In this document: positions 12,088 through 21,712 of the stretch, in pieces
Layout: the number at the start of each line of letters is the position of its first letter
Position numbering within the stretch: position 1 is the stretch's first letter
Assembly: GCA_963921195.1 (NCBI GenBank)
Contig: OY992540.1
Coordinates: forward strand, 39,455,890 to 39,519,889
Source of the DNA: Pegoplata infirma
Taxonomy: Eukaryota > Arthropoda > Insecta > Diptera > Anthomyiidae
Direction of reading: 5' to 3'
DNA: 64,000 bases
The notes under the pieces: generated by a model
The model's input: the letters and a program-made list of their open reading frames with translations, nothing else
What the model was told of the DNA's origin: nothing
Databases searched by the model: none
Translations under genes and position numbers: made by a program

Positions 12088-12623
12088 TAGACTTGTGCTT
12101 AATCGTTCAATTGAGTGAGCGCTCATTCTCGTTCATTTCTGATAAAAGACCTAGTTCGTTCATCTAGTTTAATCGCTCTTTTGGCTTTTTCGTTCAACAG
12201 TTTGTGAACGAATCATTTTGATCATGTCTGTTGGTCGTTCATCTAGTTCAAATCGGTCAATTTTGGTTTTCGTTCAACAGTTCGTGATCGAATCATTTCG
12301 ATCATGTCTGTTGTTTTGCTTTTCGTTAAAAAAATACAAAAATGTTGAATAAAAACGATAAAAAAGAAAACAAAAATAAATATACAAATTTAAAAAAAAA
12401 AACATAAATGATGAGAAATCGTGCCAAAAGAGGAGAAAAAACTAACGCCTAATGACAAAATTGACAAAAAAAAAAATTGAACGACCGAACTGAAAGATCA
12501 AAATGAAGTAATGACCAATTGAGCTGAATGAACGAAAAGACCTGAAATGAGCGAACTAGATAAACCGCTCAGTTAAGTGAATAGTTCAATTGAACTAGTT
12601 CGTTCTTGAACGACACAACTCTA
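12088..12623. mobile_element. hAT MITE with 8-bp target duplication CAAATTTG
   Basis: Ends TAGACTTGTGCTTAATCG and CGACACAACTCTA are imperfect inverted repeats (consensus TAGAsTTGTG). CAAATTTG occurs at 12080-12087 and 12624-12631. The body is rich in CGTTCA/TGAACG motifs. It interrupts a family C fragment. Confidence 0.85.
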
Positions 12624-13221
12624 CAAATTTGAAATTCAAAATTCGAAAAAATCATTCCATGTTTATAGTCCCTTTTTACAATCAATGCCTTTGGGTCCCT
12701 TTTTATACCCTACACCACTTTGTGGTACAGGGTATAATGAGTTTGTGGTGATGTTTGTAACTACCCGAAATAGTGGTCCTAGAACTTCAAGTCGATTTAG
12801 CGATGTCCGTCCGTCCGTCTGTCCATCTATCGGTTTAAGCACGATATAGGTCGCATTTTTTCGTCAATTGACTTGAAATTTGAAACTTAAGCATATTTTG
12901 GTCCAAGGCCCAAGCCTATTGAAATTGGAGAAAATCGGTCCATGTTAAGACCTAGCCCCCATACAAACGCCCCCTTTGGATTCGATTAAATGACTCTTAT
13001 AACCGTATTAAAATAGATATCGCGTTTAAATTCAAATTTTATATGCACAAATTACCATTCCAAATTTCAAAGGAATCGGGTCAGTCCTTCTGGTAGTCCC
13101 CATACAAACCACCTTCCCAATATTCACATAATTCCCTCAAAATTCATAAGAATGGAAATATTTAAAAAAAATTTTATTTTTTGGTGTTAAACGTGTACTT
13201 CAGTAACCAAATCAAATCAGA

Positions 13222-13560
13222 TCTCCGAAACAGAAAATGCAAATTCCTTCATTTGTGTCTGCAATTCCAGATCATGTTGGTAACCTTTGCGAAATAATGT
13301 AAGAGACAAAAAAGTTGAAAGGAAGTATGAAGTGAGGTTAAGTTTGCTAGAAATAGAATTGTAGAGTTGGAAACTGTCAAAATTTATTCTGTAGAAACTA
13401 TAAATATTCACATATATAAAAAACAGTTTTTATCAACAAGACAAACCGACATTTAAAATCCTACTGATGATGACACTAACTGGGGTGTTTGAAACCGGTA
13501 TAGGAAATACCAGAAATGTCTATAATTTTTAGAAATTCAATTTTTCTTCTGCATTTTTTC
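13222..13560 (+). repeat. Penelope-like/hammerhead-bearing fragment, copy 1
   Basis: About 340 bp shared with 13895-14165 and 19752-20045. The right part carries the hammerhead-like core. No protein frame survives. Assignment to Penelope-like elements rests only on the ribozyme motif. Confidence 0.6.
13459..13505 (+). ncRNA. Hammerhead-ribozyme-like motif (best copy)
   Basis: Order of parts: stem I TCCTA (13459-13463); core CTGATGA (13464-13470); stem II 13471-13490 with ACAC pairing to GTGT; GAAA (13491-13494); a tiny stem III ACCGGT (13494-13499); cleavage-site GTA ending at 13500; stem I partner TAGGA (13501-13505). This is the type I layout with very short stem III known from retroelement hammerheads. 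The first stem II position is a T-T mismatch, so activity is uncertain. Confidence 0.65.
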
Positions 13561-13894
13561 AACTTGAACCCTTAAAATCAGAATATAATTGCACCATTTT
13601 TTGACTTAATCCCCCATATAAAAATTTCGACCGATATTCAGTTACATTGGTTTATTGACGAAAAGTAAACCAATTCCACTAAAATTCGATCTGTGTGTGT
13701 TTTCTGCACTAAATAAAGATCCAACAAAAGTCAGATACAATCGGTCCATGTTTGGACTTGGGACCCATTTTCCGGAAAACACTGGTGTAGGGTATCATAT
13801 GGTCGGTCTTGACCGACTATAACTTTCTTACTTGTTTTACTTGAAAATCCGAAAGTTCCGATTAAAATGAAATTACTGACAAAATATGTCGCCA

Positions 13895-14165
13895 TTAGGC
13901 ACGTCTCTGAAACAGAAAATGCTAATTCTTTCATTTGTGTCTGCAATTCCAGATCATGTTGGTAACCCTTGCGAAATGATGTAAGAGAGTATGAAGTGAG
14001 GTTGAGATTACTAGAAAAAGAATTGTAGTGTTGGAAACTGTCAAAATTTATTCTGTAGAAACTATAAATATTCACATACATAAAAAACTGTTTTTTTAAC
14101 CGACATTTGAAATCCTACTGATGATAACACTAACTGGGGTGTTTGAAACCAGAAATGTCTAACTA
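13895..14165 (+). repeat. Penelope-like/hammerhead-bearing fragment, copy 2
   Basis: Same fragment as copy 1. It keeps CTGATGA (14118-14124) and GAAA (14145-14148) but lacks about 15 nt holding the cleavage site and the stem I partner. Stem II pairs AACAC with GTGTT. Confidence 0.6.
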
Positions 14166-14429
14166 GAGCTAAGTTTTCAAGACTTCTGGTGAAGTTTGTT
14201 CTATGAAAAGTCTTGTTTTATTTTTTTCCTTAAACTTGTAGCACGGTGTAACAAAAGAAATTTGTAAATTTACAAACTTTTTGTCTATGTTCTTTGATGT
14301 AAATTTTATAAAATAAAAAAAAAATTGTTGAACAAATAACTATCCTTTATGTAAATAAAATCTCTTTCATTTCTATAAAAAAAAAATAAATTAATTAACT
14401 TCCATTCAACATTAATTACTCAAACAATT

Positions 14430-14460
14430 ATTTTCTGTTTTATCTTCTTTTTCTTTACAG
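14430..14460 (+). promoter_or_regulatory. 3' splice site (polypyrimidine tract and AG)
   Basis: A T/C-rich stretch ends in TTTACAG directly before the ADAM codon GAT. It is a strong fly-type acceptor and fixes the left exon edge. Confidence 0.85.
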
Positions 14461-14607
14461 GATATTGAACATTGTTATTATCATGGTACTGTTAAAGATT
14501 ATCCAGGTGCTAGTGCGGCATTTCACACATGTAATGGTGTTAGTGGGGTCATACACATAGGAAATGAAACATTTGTGATACATCCCTTCTATGGTGGAGA
14601 TCTGTCG
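14461..14607 (+). CDS. mmd: Internal exon of an ADAM-family metalloprotease (propeptide region, mind-meld-like)
   Basis: The exon encodes 49 residues with no stop. It starts [11 protein letters not shown] and contains [19 protein letters not shown] followed by [10 protein letters not shown]. That order (HCYYHG, a YPGAS-like turn, STC/HTC-x-G-x-x-G, then an ETF/YVI-x-P strand) is the signature of the reprolysin M12B propeptide, which keeps ADAM proteases latent in the secretory pathway. A pyrimidine-rich tract ending CTTTACAG precedes it and GTAAGA follows; the exon is 147 nt, phase 0 at both ends. The protease, disintegrin and membrane parts must lie outside the window. From memory the closest fly protein is mind-meld, the ADAM11/22/23-like member; Meltrin is the alternative. 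Being an ADAM exon is nearly certain; the paralogue name is tentative. Confidence 0.88.
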
Positions 14608-14613
14608 GTAAGA
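14608..14613 (+). promoter_or_regulatory. 5' splice site GTAAGA
   Basis: GTAAGA follows the last ADAM codon (TCG) and matches the insect donor consensus. In-frame reading beyond it meets a stop at once. Confidence 0.85.
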
Positions 14614-15021
14614 TGAAAACTACATAATCATACATCTATGATTTATAAATTTAACCATGAACAAGAAGACGAAAAAAAAGTTACAAAATAGCTAACAACA
14701 ACAACAAAAACACACAATACAAAAATTGAAATTTATAGGGTGTGAAATATAATTCACGATTCAACACTTTTAAAAGTAGAGAGAAATTTATATATATTTT
14801 TTGTATTATTGAAAAAAAAAACAGAAGAAAAATCACACTTTAAATGTCGTTAACTGTGTAGAATTAGGAATGGAACAAAAAAACATATAAATATCGTCAG
14901 CTGATATGTAAAAAGACGTAACAAAAAAATTAATGTCATCCAGAAAAGTTTTTCCATAATAATAGGAAGAAAAACACCTATAGCGTAACAACGTCCAACA
15001 GTCAATATTAAAGATCAAATG
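14614..15021. other. Start of the downstream intron
   Basis: AT-rich DNA after the ADAM exon; contains an (ACA)n stretch near 14695. No second exon seen. Confidence 0.5.
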
Positions 15022-15522
15022 GAGTAAGATTGTATGTACAGTTTTTCATTACGTGATCCTGTTTCCATTTTAAAAGACTTAAAAGTTTTACAGGAATACA
15101 TTTTGTAAAATATATTTTAAATACTTGTATTTGTCTTATAATGTCACTGTTGATGGCAAATGAAAGAGGAGAATCTTCGCTAGTTTTTCCATTTTCTAAT
15201 TTTGCCATATCAGAAAAAAGGATGCGAATAATGCCTTTTAAAACCTTATCAAAATATTTTGTTAAAAATTGTAAATGACATTGAAGTATAAAGTTTTGAA
15301 AGGACATCTCTTCCCTCCCCTTTTCCTGATATGTCAAAATAATAAAATGGGAAAATTTTCAGAAATCCTCCTTTTTCATTTGCCATCAGTAGTGGCATTC
15401 TAGGGCACGTACAAATATTAAAAAAAATATTTTACAAAAAGTTAATCCTCTAAAACTTTGAAGTCCTTTTAAAGGAAAAAAGGATCACGAAATGAAAAAC
15501 TGTAAATGCAGTTTTACTACAT
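15022..15522. repeat. Foldback element, about 500 bp
   Basis: Outer arms pair ACAGTTTTTCATTACGTGATCC with GGATCACGAAATGAAAAACTGT, and inner parts include CATTTTGTAAAATAT, GGCAAATGAAAGAGGA and their complements. A related copy lies at 25577-26041. Confidence 0.8.
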
Positions 15523-16174
15523 TTAATCTATAGTTCGTTTTTAACGATTTTAATTTTTTTGTCGGATGGTGTAATATAAATCATTTTTTGTTCGTCACTG
15601 ACATCCTTTGCCATTTCAGTTAACGTTATTTAACTTACTTTTTCTATTCCTATTACTACTTTCACAAAAATGTACGAAAAAAATTGTTAAAGTATGAAAA
15701 AGTGGCTAATACTTTATACCTACAACAACTTTTACTTAACTGTGGAAAAAAATATGTAGAAAGAAAAAACAATCTAATATTTCGATTATTTCCTCTGAAC
15801 GCGACACCAATAAATAAAATAATGTAAAAAAAAAACGAAATCCTTGAAAAGCTTCTCTCAGAAGTAAAAAAAAAATTGTTTAAAATACCAAATCGTTATA
15901 ATGCCAACAACACAAAAAAAAAAATCATGGTTAAACGTTGTTACTTGCTACAAAGCCATAAATGTGAAAACTTATGATTTCTTTACATTTCTATTTCGAT
16001 ATACATTTATATTTTCCCCACTACTTCCACTACCACCACCACCACCATTCATTCATATAAACGTTTTGCCATTTATTTGAATTTTATATTTGAAACTGAA
16101 GAATCAAATTTAACACTCAAACTCAGGCCATATACATTTACAACTGAAAAGTATAGGGAGATTTCACTTTAAAA
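15523..16174. other. Non-coding, nothing recognised
   Basis: AT-rich; a short (CCA)n run near 16028-16047. Confidence 0.4.
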
Positions 16175-16519
16175 ACAAGTAGAGAAGTTAAGTTCGACTT
16201 GCCCGAATCTATGAATACACTCCACAATGGCCTTTTACAGTGATAGTAAATTTTCTAACGTGAAAAAATAAAATTTTTGATTAGAAATATTTTATTTTGT
16301 GTAAGACAACTTTTTTTTAGTAATTTTTGAAAAAAAAAAAAAAAAATAATTTACTAATTTTTTTTTGAGTGTAAAATTTTTTTCGAGTGTATTTTTTTTG
16401 TTTTTAGTTTTAAAAATATTTTTGAGTGGCAAAAATACGTTGCAATATATTTTTGTGACTTACCAATGTTTTTAAAACATGTTTAACGGGGTTTCTTTAC
16501 GTGACTTTAAGGTGAACTA
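16175..16519 (-). repeat. Repeat family B, partial copy
   Basis: Starts CAAGTAGAGAAG, then TTCGACTTGCCCGAATC, and includes GTGACTTACCAATGTTTTTA and CATGTTTAACGGGG. It is cut off at TA (16518-16519), where a CACT element begins. Confidence 0.7.
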
Positions 16520-16800
16520 CACTCAAAAAAATACGTTAGTAGATTTACTAATTTTTTTTTTTGCTAATGCTAGTTAGCTAACTTTTAGCAAATTTTTAGT
16601 TGAGATTAGCATGTTAGCAAAAAATTCTTGTAAACTTCATTTAGCACATTAGCAATTTTAAACAAACTTTGAACTAAATTTTTTTGCTAAATTTGAAATT
16701 GAGTTGACAACATTGTTACAAGATTTTTTGCTAACATTAGCAAAAATAAATGGTAAATTTTTTTTATTTTTAGAAAACTTAAAATGGCGCTATCTGACTG
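16520..16800. mobile_element. CACT-type element, right end missing
   Basis: Begins CACTCAAAAAAATACGTTAG and matches the left 280 bp of the complete copy at 26875-27751, including ACTTAAAATGGC-CTATCT. Then similarity stops. Confidence 0.7.
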
Positions 16801-17629
16801 GTTCCATTTTAAATAGCATAGGCAATCAGCCGATGGTGGTTCAATTTATCCAAAAATTAATATATCCATTCTTCTGATTTTTATTGAATTTCGGTTTTTG
16901 TTATTTAGTCGAAATTGTGAATGGTTCGCGTTTTATCGCTGTTCAAAGTTGGTATTTTGCAACAATTTTATGAAAAATACATAATGTTTAAATGATCGTA
17001 TCTTTGGAACGCATCATCCGATTGTCACGAAATAAAGCGCAAAATAATGGTTATGTCCTGGTCTTAAAATAGAATTTTGAAAAAGGATAGGATGCTTTGC
17101 AAAAAGGATATTGAAATTAAAAAAATGTCCTTAATTTGCAAATATCTCAAAATGCGTATCTTTAATTTTCCTATATTTTTTTGCACATATAGCCCTAAAT
17201 ATACTTAACAACATATGCAAATCCCAAATTGGGATGGTAAGCGGTTTAATTATAAACGTGGTTTCCTTAAACGACTTATTGATTTTTGTTAAATAACTCT
17301 TGTTTACAAATGAAAAACAATTTCAGAGCAGTAACCGCGACTTTTTTTGTATATGCATTTTGGACCGCTAAACTCAAAAATTTCATCAAAAGAACATTTC
17401 GCGAATAACTTTTTGTTTAATGAATTTTTTAGCGTTTTTTGGAGGTATTTTGACTATTTTTCTTATATCTTAAGTTCTGTTTATCTGATTCTCTCGCAAT
17501 AAAAACCAAATTAAAGACAATCAAATTTCCAACAAATCCTACATTCATCGTTTTTCCATCAGTTCATAGGTTTACACGCAAATAAATTTTTTAGCGTTAT
17601 TTGGAGGTATTTTGACTGTTTTTCTTATA
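16801..17629. repeat. Unclassified DNA with a local duplication
   Basis: Sequence around 17410-17540 (TTTTTTAGCGTT...GGAGGTATTTTGAC, GACAATCAAATTT) recurs at 17585-17705, which enters the palindrome. No gene seen. Confidence 0.55.
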
Positions 17630-18627
17630 TCTTGAGTTCCGTTCACCTGATTTTTTCGCAATAACAACCAAATTAAAGACAATCAAATTTGCAACAACAT
17701 ATGTTAATCCTAAATTGGAGTGATGAGAAGTTTAAGAAAAATCGTGTTTTTTTTTAGGTGCATAATTCATTTTATTAATTTTTTAAATTTAATTTTTTTT
17801 TTTAATTTATCAAAAAAAAATGATTTTTTTAAACTAAGATAAAATGTATTGCTTAACAACAGTCATCTGATTTAATCCGTGTGTTTTATATTTTAAATAA
17901 TAATTGTAAAAAAAATAATGAATTTTGTGTGGAAGCAGATTTTTCTGAAAGTTATACTTTTACCAGTGTTCAAGAAAATAAATCTTACAACTAGACAAAC
18001 AACCAAGCGCCAATACATGCATTTAAAGTGTATTTTAATTGGAAGAATGCAAAACAAAACCTACAACTTTAATAACACTGTGCAACAAATTTTGAGTCAT
18101 CGCTTTGAGCCTTAATGGCTTAAACGCCATATGAAAGTAGAACATTAAATAAACAAAATCATGAAAAGGTTTTGCAAAGTCACTTCAGTAGGCCTTTTGT
18201 TTCAAAAAGTGACATTATTATTTCACAAGATTTGAGGACTTGCAGTGAGTAAGTGGTTGTTTGTCTAGTTGTAAGATTTATTTTCTTGAACACTGGTAAA
18301 AGTATAACTTTCAGAAAAATCTGCTTCCACACAAAATTCATTATTTTTTTTACAATTATTATTTAAAATATAAAACACACGGATTAAATCAGATGACTGT
18401 TGTTAAGCAATACATTTTATCTTAGTTTAAAAAAATAATTTTTTTTTGATAAATTAAAAAAAAAAATTAAATTTAAAAAATTAATAAAATGAATTATGCA
18501 CCTAAAAAAACACGATTTTTCTTAAACTTCTCATCACTCCAATTTAGGATTAACATATGTTGTTGCAAATTTGATTGTCTTTAATTTGGTTGTTATTGCG
18601 AAAAAATCAGGTGAACGGAACTCAAGA
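17630..18627. repeat. Long near-perfect palindrome ending at an assembly gap
   Basis: Arm 1 (17630-18005) and arm 2 (18254-18627) are reverse complements of about 375 nt with only a couple of differences in A/T runs. The spacer is about 248 nt. Arm 2 stops exactly where the N run starts, so the true arm may be longer. Confidence 0.9.
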
Positions 18628-18827
18628 NNNNNNNNNNNNNNNNNNNNNNNNNNNNNNNNNNNNNNNNNNNNNNNNNNNNNNNNNNNNNNNNNNNNNNNNN
18701 NNNNNNNNNNNNNNNNNNNNNNNNNNNNNNNNNNNNNNNNNNNNNNNNNNNNNNNNNNNNNNNNNNNNNNNNNNNNNNNNNNNNNNNNNNNNNNNNNNNN
18801 NNNNNNNNNNNNNNNNNNNNNNNNNNN
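18628..18827. other. Assembly gap of 200 N
   Basis: Exactly 200 N, a round number typical of a placeholder. Frames crossing it are meaningless. Confidence 0.95.
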
Positions 18828-19393
18828 TTTGTAAAATTACAAGAAAAGTTTGCAAATTTTTTTTTCTTGTTTGATAAGAATTCCTGTAATTTTACAAGCT
18901 TTTCACCAATACAATTGTAAATTTACAATTTTTTTGGCACGATAAAATTTAAAACAAAGTTTCGTAACTTTTCGAGATTTTTTGCTACACTGATAGAAAA
19001 ACGCTTCATATCACTAATGAATGGAATTCATTAACGTTGTTTTATTTCAGCAATGAAATATTTTATATGCTGAATGAAATTTCATACATATTGTGCAAAA
19101 TTTTCATTAATTTTGATTCATTAGATTTCGTAGTTTCATTAAAAAATTTCATTAAATTTGCCGTTTTTTGACACCTGTCGTGATGTGTCTGTTTAGTCTG
19201 TTAGTTTACGCGCGCAAAAAGCAGCTGATCAGAGCGGCATGAAATAATTTGTGATTTTTTTTTTAGAATATTTATACGAAATTTAAAATGAAATGTTATT
19301 GATTTATTATAAGTATTTATTAAACTCGCGTTGTTTTATATTATTTCGTGGTTTTACTTATGTATTAAAAGTAAATGTTACAGTAAAATTTTA
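18828..19393. repeat. TTGTAAAATTAC-type element fragment and flank
   Basis: After the gap, TTTGTAAAATTACAAG and TGTAATTTTACAAGC repeat the motif seen at 48560-49040. A stretch with ATGAATGGAATTCATT follows at about 19015. No gene seen. Confidence 0.5.
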
Positions 19394-19533
19394 GGTTTGT
19401 TCCAGAACGTTACCGCGGGTGCCCGCGGGTACCCAAACCAGCCCGAAAAGTGTTCCCGTACGCAAAAATTGGGTAAATGAGAGAGTTTTTGAGAGAATAA
19501 ATTTGTTTCTCAGTTTACCGAACTTAAGGTATA

Positions 19534-20210
19534 AACAGAACAAGCACGGCACGGGGGACGGTTGCCGTTGCCGGAGAATATAGGCCCAAAACAATGACGG
19601 GGGACGGCGACGGCAAAAAATGTCATTTGTTTGTTCAGTTGTGCCAACTTTTAATAAAATTAGAGTAATTTTACGGAAAAAAATCGCTTATCACATAGTT
19701 CAATCTGATTAAGTTGGCACTACTGTAAGTTTGTTACACCATTGTGAATGAAATGCGAAATAATGTAAGAGACAAAAAAGTTGAAAAAAAGTATGAAGTG
19801 AGGTTGAGATTGCTAGAAATAGAATTGTAGTGTTGGAAACTGTCAAAATTTATTCTGTAGAAACTATAAAAATTCACATATATAAAAAACAGTTTTCATT
19901 AACAAGACAAACCGACATTTAAAATCCTACTGATGATGACACTAACTGGGGTGTTTGAAACCGTTATAGGAAATACCAGAAATGTCTATAATTTTTAGAA
20001 ATTCAATTTTTCTTCTGCATTTTTTCAACTTGAACCCTTATAGAAAAAATTAAAAATTGTTGTGAAAATACGGCAACCCTGGAGTGTGAGAGGGAGGGAG
20101 ATTGAGAGAACCCGGAGATAAAATAAAATAAGTTTTAATTTTTTGTCGTGCCGGTCACGGGTTTTAACTGTCAAATCGTATGGAAAAAGTCGTGCCGGGC
20201 TTGTTCTGTT
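19534..20210. mobile_element. Nested element with AACAGAACAAGC ends
   Basis: Left AACAGAACAAGCACGGCACG and right CGTGCCGGGCTTGTTCTGTT are inverted repeats. The third copy of the hammerhead-bearing fragment lies within it. Confidence 0.7.
19752..20045 (+). repeat. Penelope-like/hammerhead-bearing fragment, copy 3
   Basis: Nearly identical to copy 1. Core CTGATGA at 19930-19936, GAAA at 19957-19960, stem I partner TAGGA at 19967-19971. One change (G to T at 19964) disturbs stem III, giving ACCGTT. Confidence 0.6.
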
Positions 20211-20751
20211 CAGAACTTTACCCGCACGATTTTTTCGTGTAAATTGGTAACAATCAGATGTTGAGAAAACAGCTGTTTTTTTTTTGGTGAAACTAAATTG
20301 AAAATTTTAATAAAATAAAAAACAAAACAAAAGAAATGCTTAATTTCAAGACAAAAAAATATATTTAGTCATTAAAATCAACTTTAACAATTTGTTTCCC
20401 CTTGTTTAACGTATTTTTTTTCTTACTAAAATATGTAAGCATTTCAATTTGTTTACATTTTTCAGTTTTCGGGCTTGAAATGTGGATTTTTGCGTTCCTG
20501 TACTTTTGTGCATTTTTGCGGTATCGTGAGAGTTGTTTAGATTTTCTCTCATTTTACCGAACTTTACCCGGAAAGTTCTGGAACACACCTTTTGTGTGAG
20601 AAAACTGAGTGAAATCTATAGATAAAATAAAAAAATATGTGAAAGTGTTTTTTAACTTGGTTATTTTGTGATTTTTTCAGACTTTTTTTATTAAATTTGA
20701 AATAAAAAGTAAATTAATAATTTTATATTTACTAAAAAATTTTTGTAATTC

Positions 20752-21020
20752 GAAGGTTCCATTTGTAATTCAAATACCCCAATTGTAATTCGAAGATACC
20801 AATTGTATTTCGTAAAAGATGAATTGTAATTCGTAAAAGATCAATTGTAATTCGTAAAAGATCAATTGTAATTCAAAAAAGATCAATTGTAATTCGTAAA
20901 AGACCAATTGTAATTCGAAAAAGATCAATTGTAATTCGTAAAAGATCAATTGTAATTCGTAAAAGATCAATTGTAATTCGTAAAAGATCAATTGTAATTC
21001 GAAGATTCCAATTGTAATTT
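20752..21020 (+). repeat. 21-bp satellite, left array
   Basis: About a dozen units of AATTGTAATTCGTAAAAGAT plus C. The 7-residue periodic frames across it (FYELQLI) are artefacts of the 21-bp period. Confidence 0.9.
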
Positions 21021-21049
21021 GTAAATTATCAATGGAAATTCAGTTGAAA

Positions 21050-21712
21050 TTTTTTTGAATTACAATTGGAATTTTCGAATAACCATTGATCTTTTACGAA
21101 TTACAATTGATCTTTTATGAATTACAATTGATCTTTTATGAATTATAATTGATCTATTACGAATTACCATTGATATTTACGAATTACAATTTTTATTTTT
21201 CGAATTTCAATTGATCTTTTACGAATTAAAAATGGAATCTTCGAATTACAATTGATCTTTTACGAATTACAATTGATCTTTTACAAATTACAATTGATCT
21301 TTTTCGATTTACAATTGATCTTTTTCGAATTTCAATTGATATTTTACGAATTACAATTGATCTATTACGAATTACAAATGGAATTTTCGAATTACAATTG
21401 ATCTTTTACGAATTACAATTGATCTTCTACGAATTACAATTGATCTTTTTCGAATTACAATTGATCTTTTACGAATTACAATTGATCTTTTACGAATTGC
21501 AATTGATCTTTTACGAATTACAATTGATCTTTTACGAATTACAATTGATCTTTTACGAATTATAATTGGAATCTTCGAATTACAAATGGACTCTTCCAAT
21601 TACAAATGCAATCTTCGAATTACAAATGGAATCTTTGAATTACAAATAGAATCTTCGAATTGCAAGTAGAATCTTTGAATTACAATTGATCTTTTAAGAA
21701 TTACATCTGTAA
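21050..21712 (-). repeat. 21-bp satellite, right array in opposite orientation
   Basis: Roughly thirty units of GATCTTTTACGAATTACAAT plus T, the reverse complement of the left array. The two arrays face each other across about 30 bp. Units near the right edge change to AAATGGAATCTTCGAATTAC. Confidence 0.9.

Larger units (their letters stand above)
12713..13834 (+). repeat. Repeat family C, copy 1
   Basis: Starts with a hairpin CCCTACACCACTTTGTGGTA-CAGGGT, has GTCCGTCCGTCTGTCC at about 12807-12822, and ends with AGTCGGTC-TT-GACCGACT hairpin-type sequence followed by TTCTTACTTG. A fragment with a hammerhead-like motif (13222-13560) is inserted in it. Confidence 0.75.
19394..20589. mobile_element. 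Element with GGTTTGTTCCAGAAC ends
   Basis: Left GGTTTGTTCCAGAACGTTACC and right GTTCTGGAACACACC are inverted repeats. TTTACCGAACTT occurs near both ends. A second element sits inside at 19534-20210. Target duplication not resolved. Confidence 0.7.

Noticed and set aside
18571..18874. Frames crossing the N gap
   Set aside because: They consist mostly of unknown residues and are not evidence of a gene.
20770..20991. Periodic protein MIFYELQ-LIFYELQ on the - strand
   Set aside because: The 7-residue period equals the 21-bp satellite period; no start context, conservation or composition of a gene.
21372..21599. Periodic protein IVIRKRS-IVIRKRS on the - strand
   Set aside because: Same 21-bp satellite, opposite array.
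20752..21712. CRISPR array
   Set aside because: Units are contiguous without unique spacers, the array flips orientation, and the DNA is eukaryotic.
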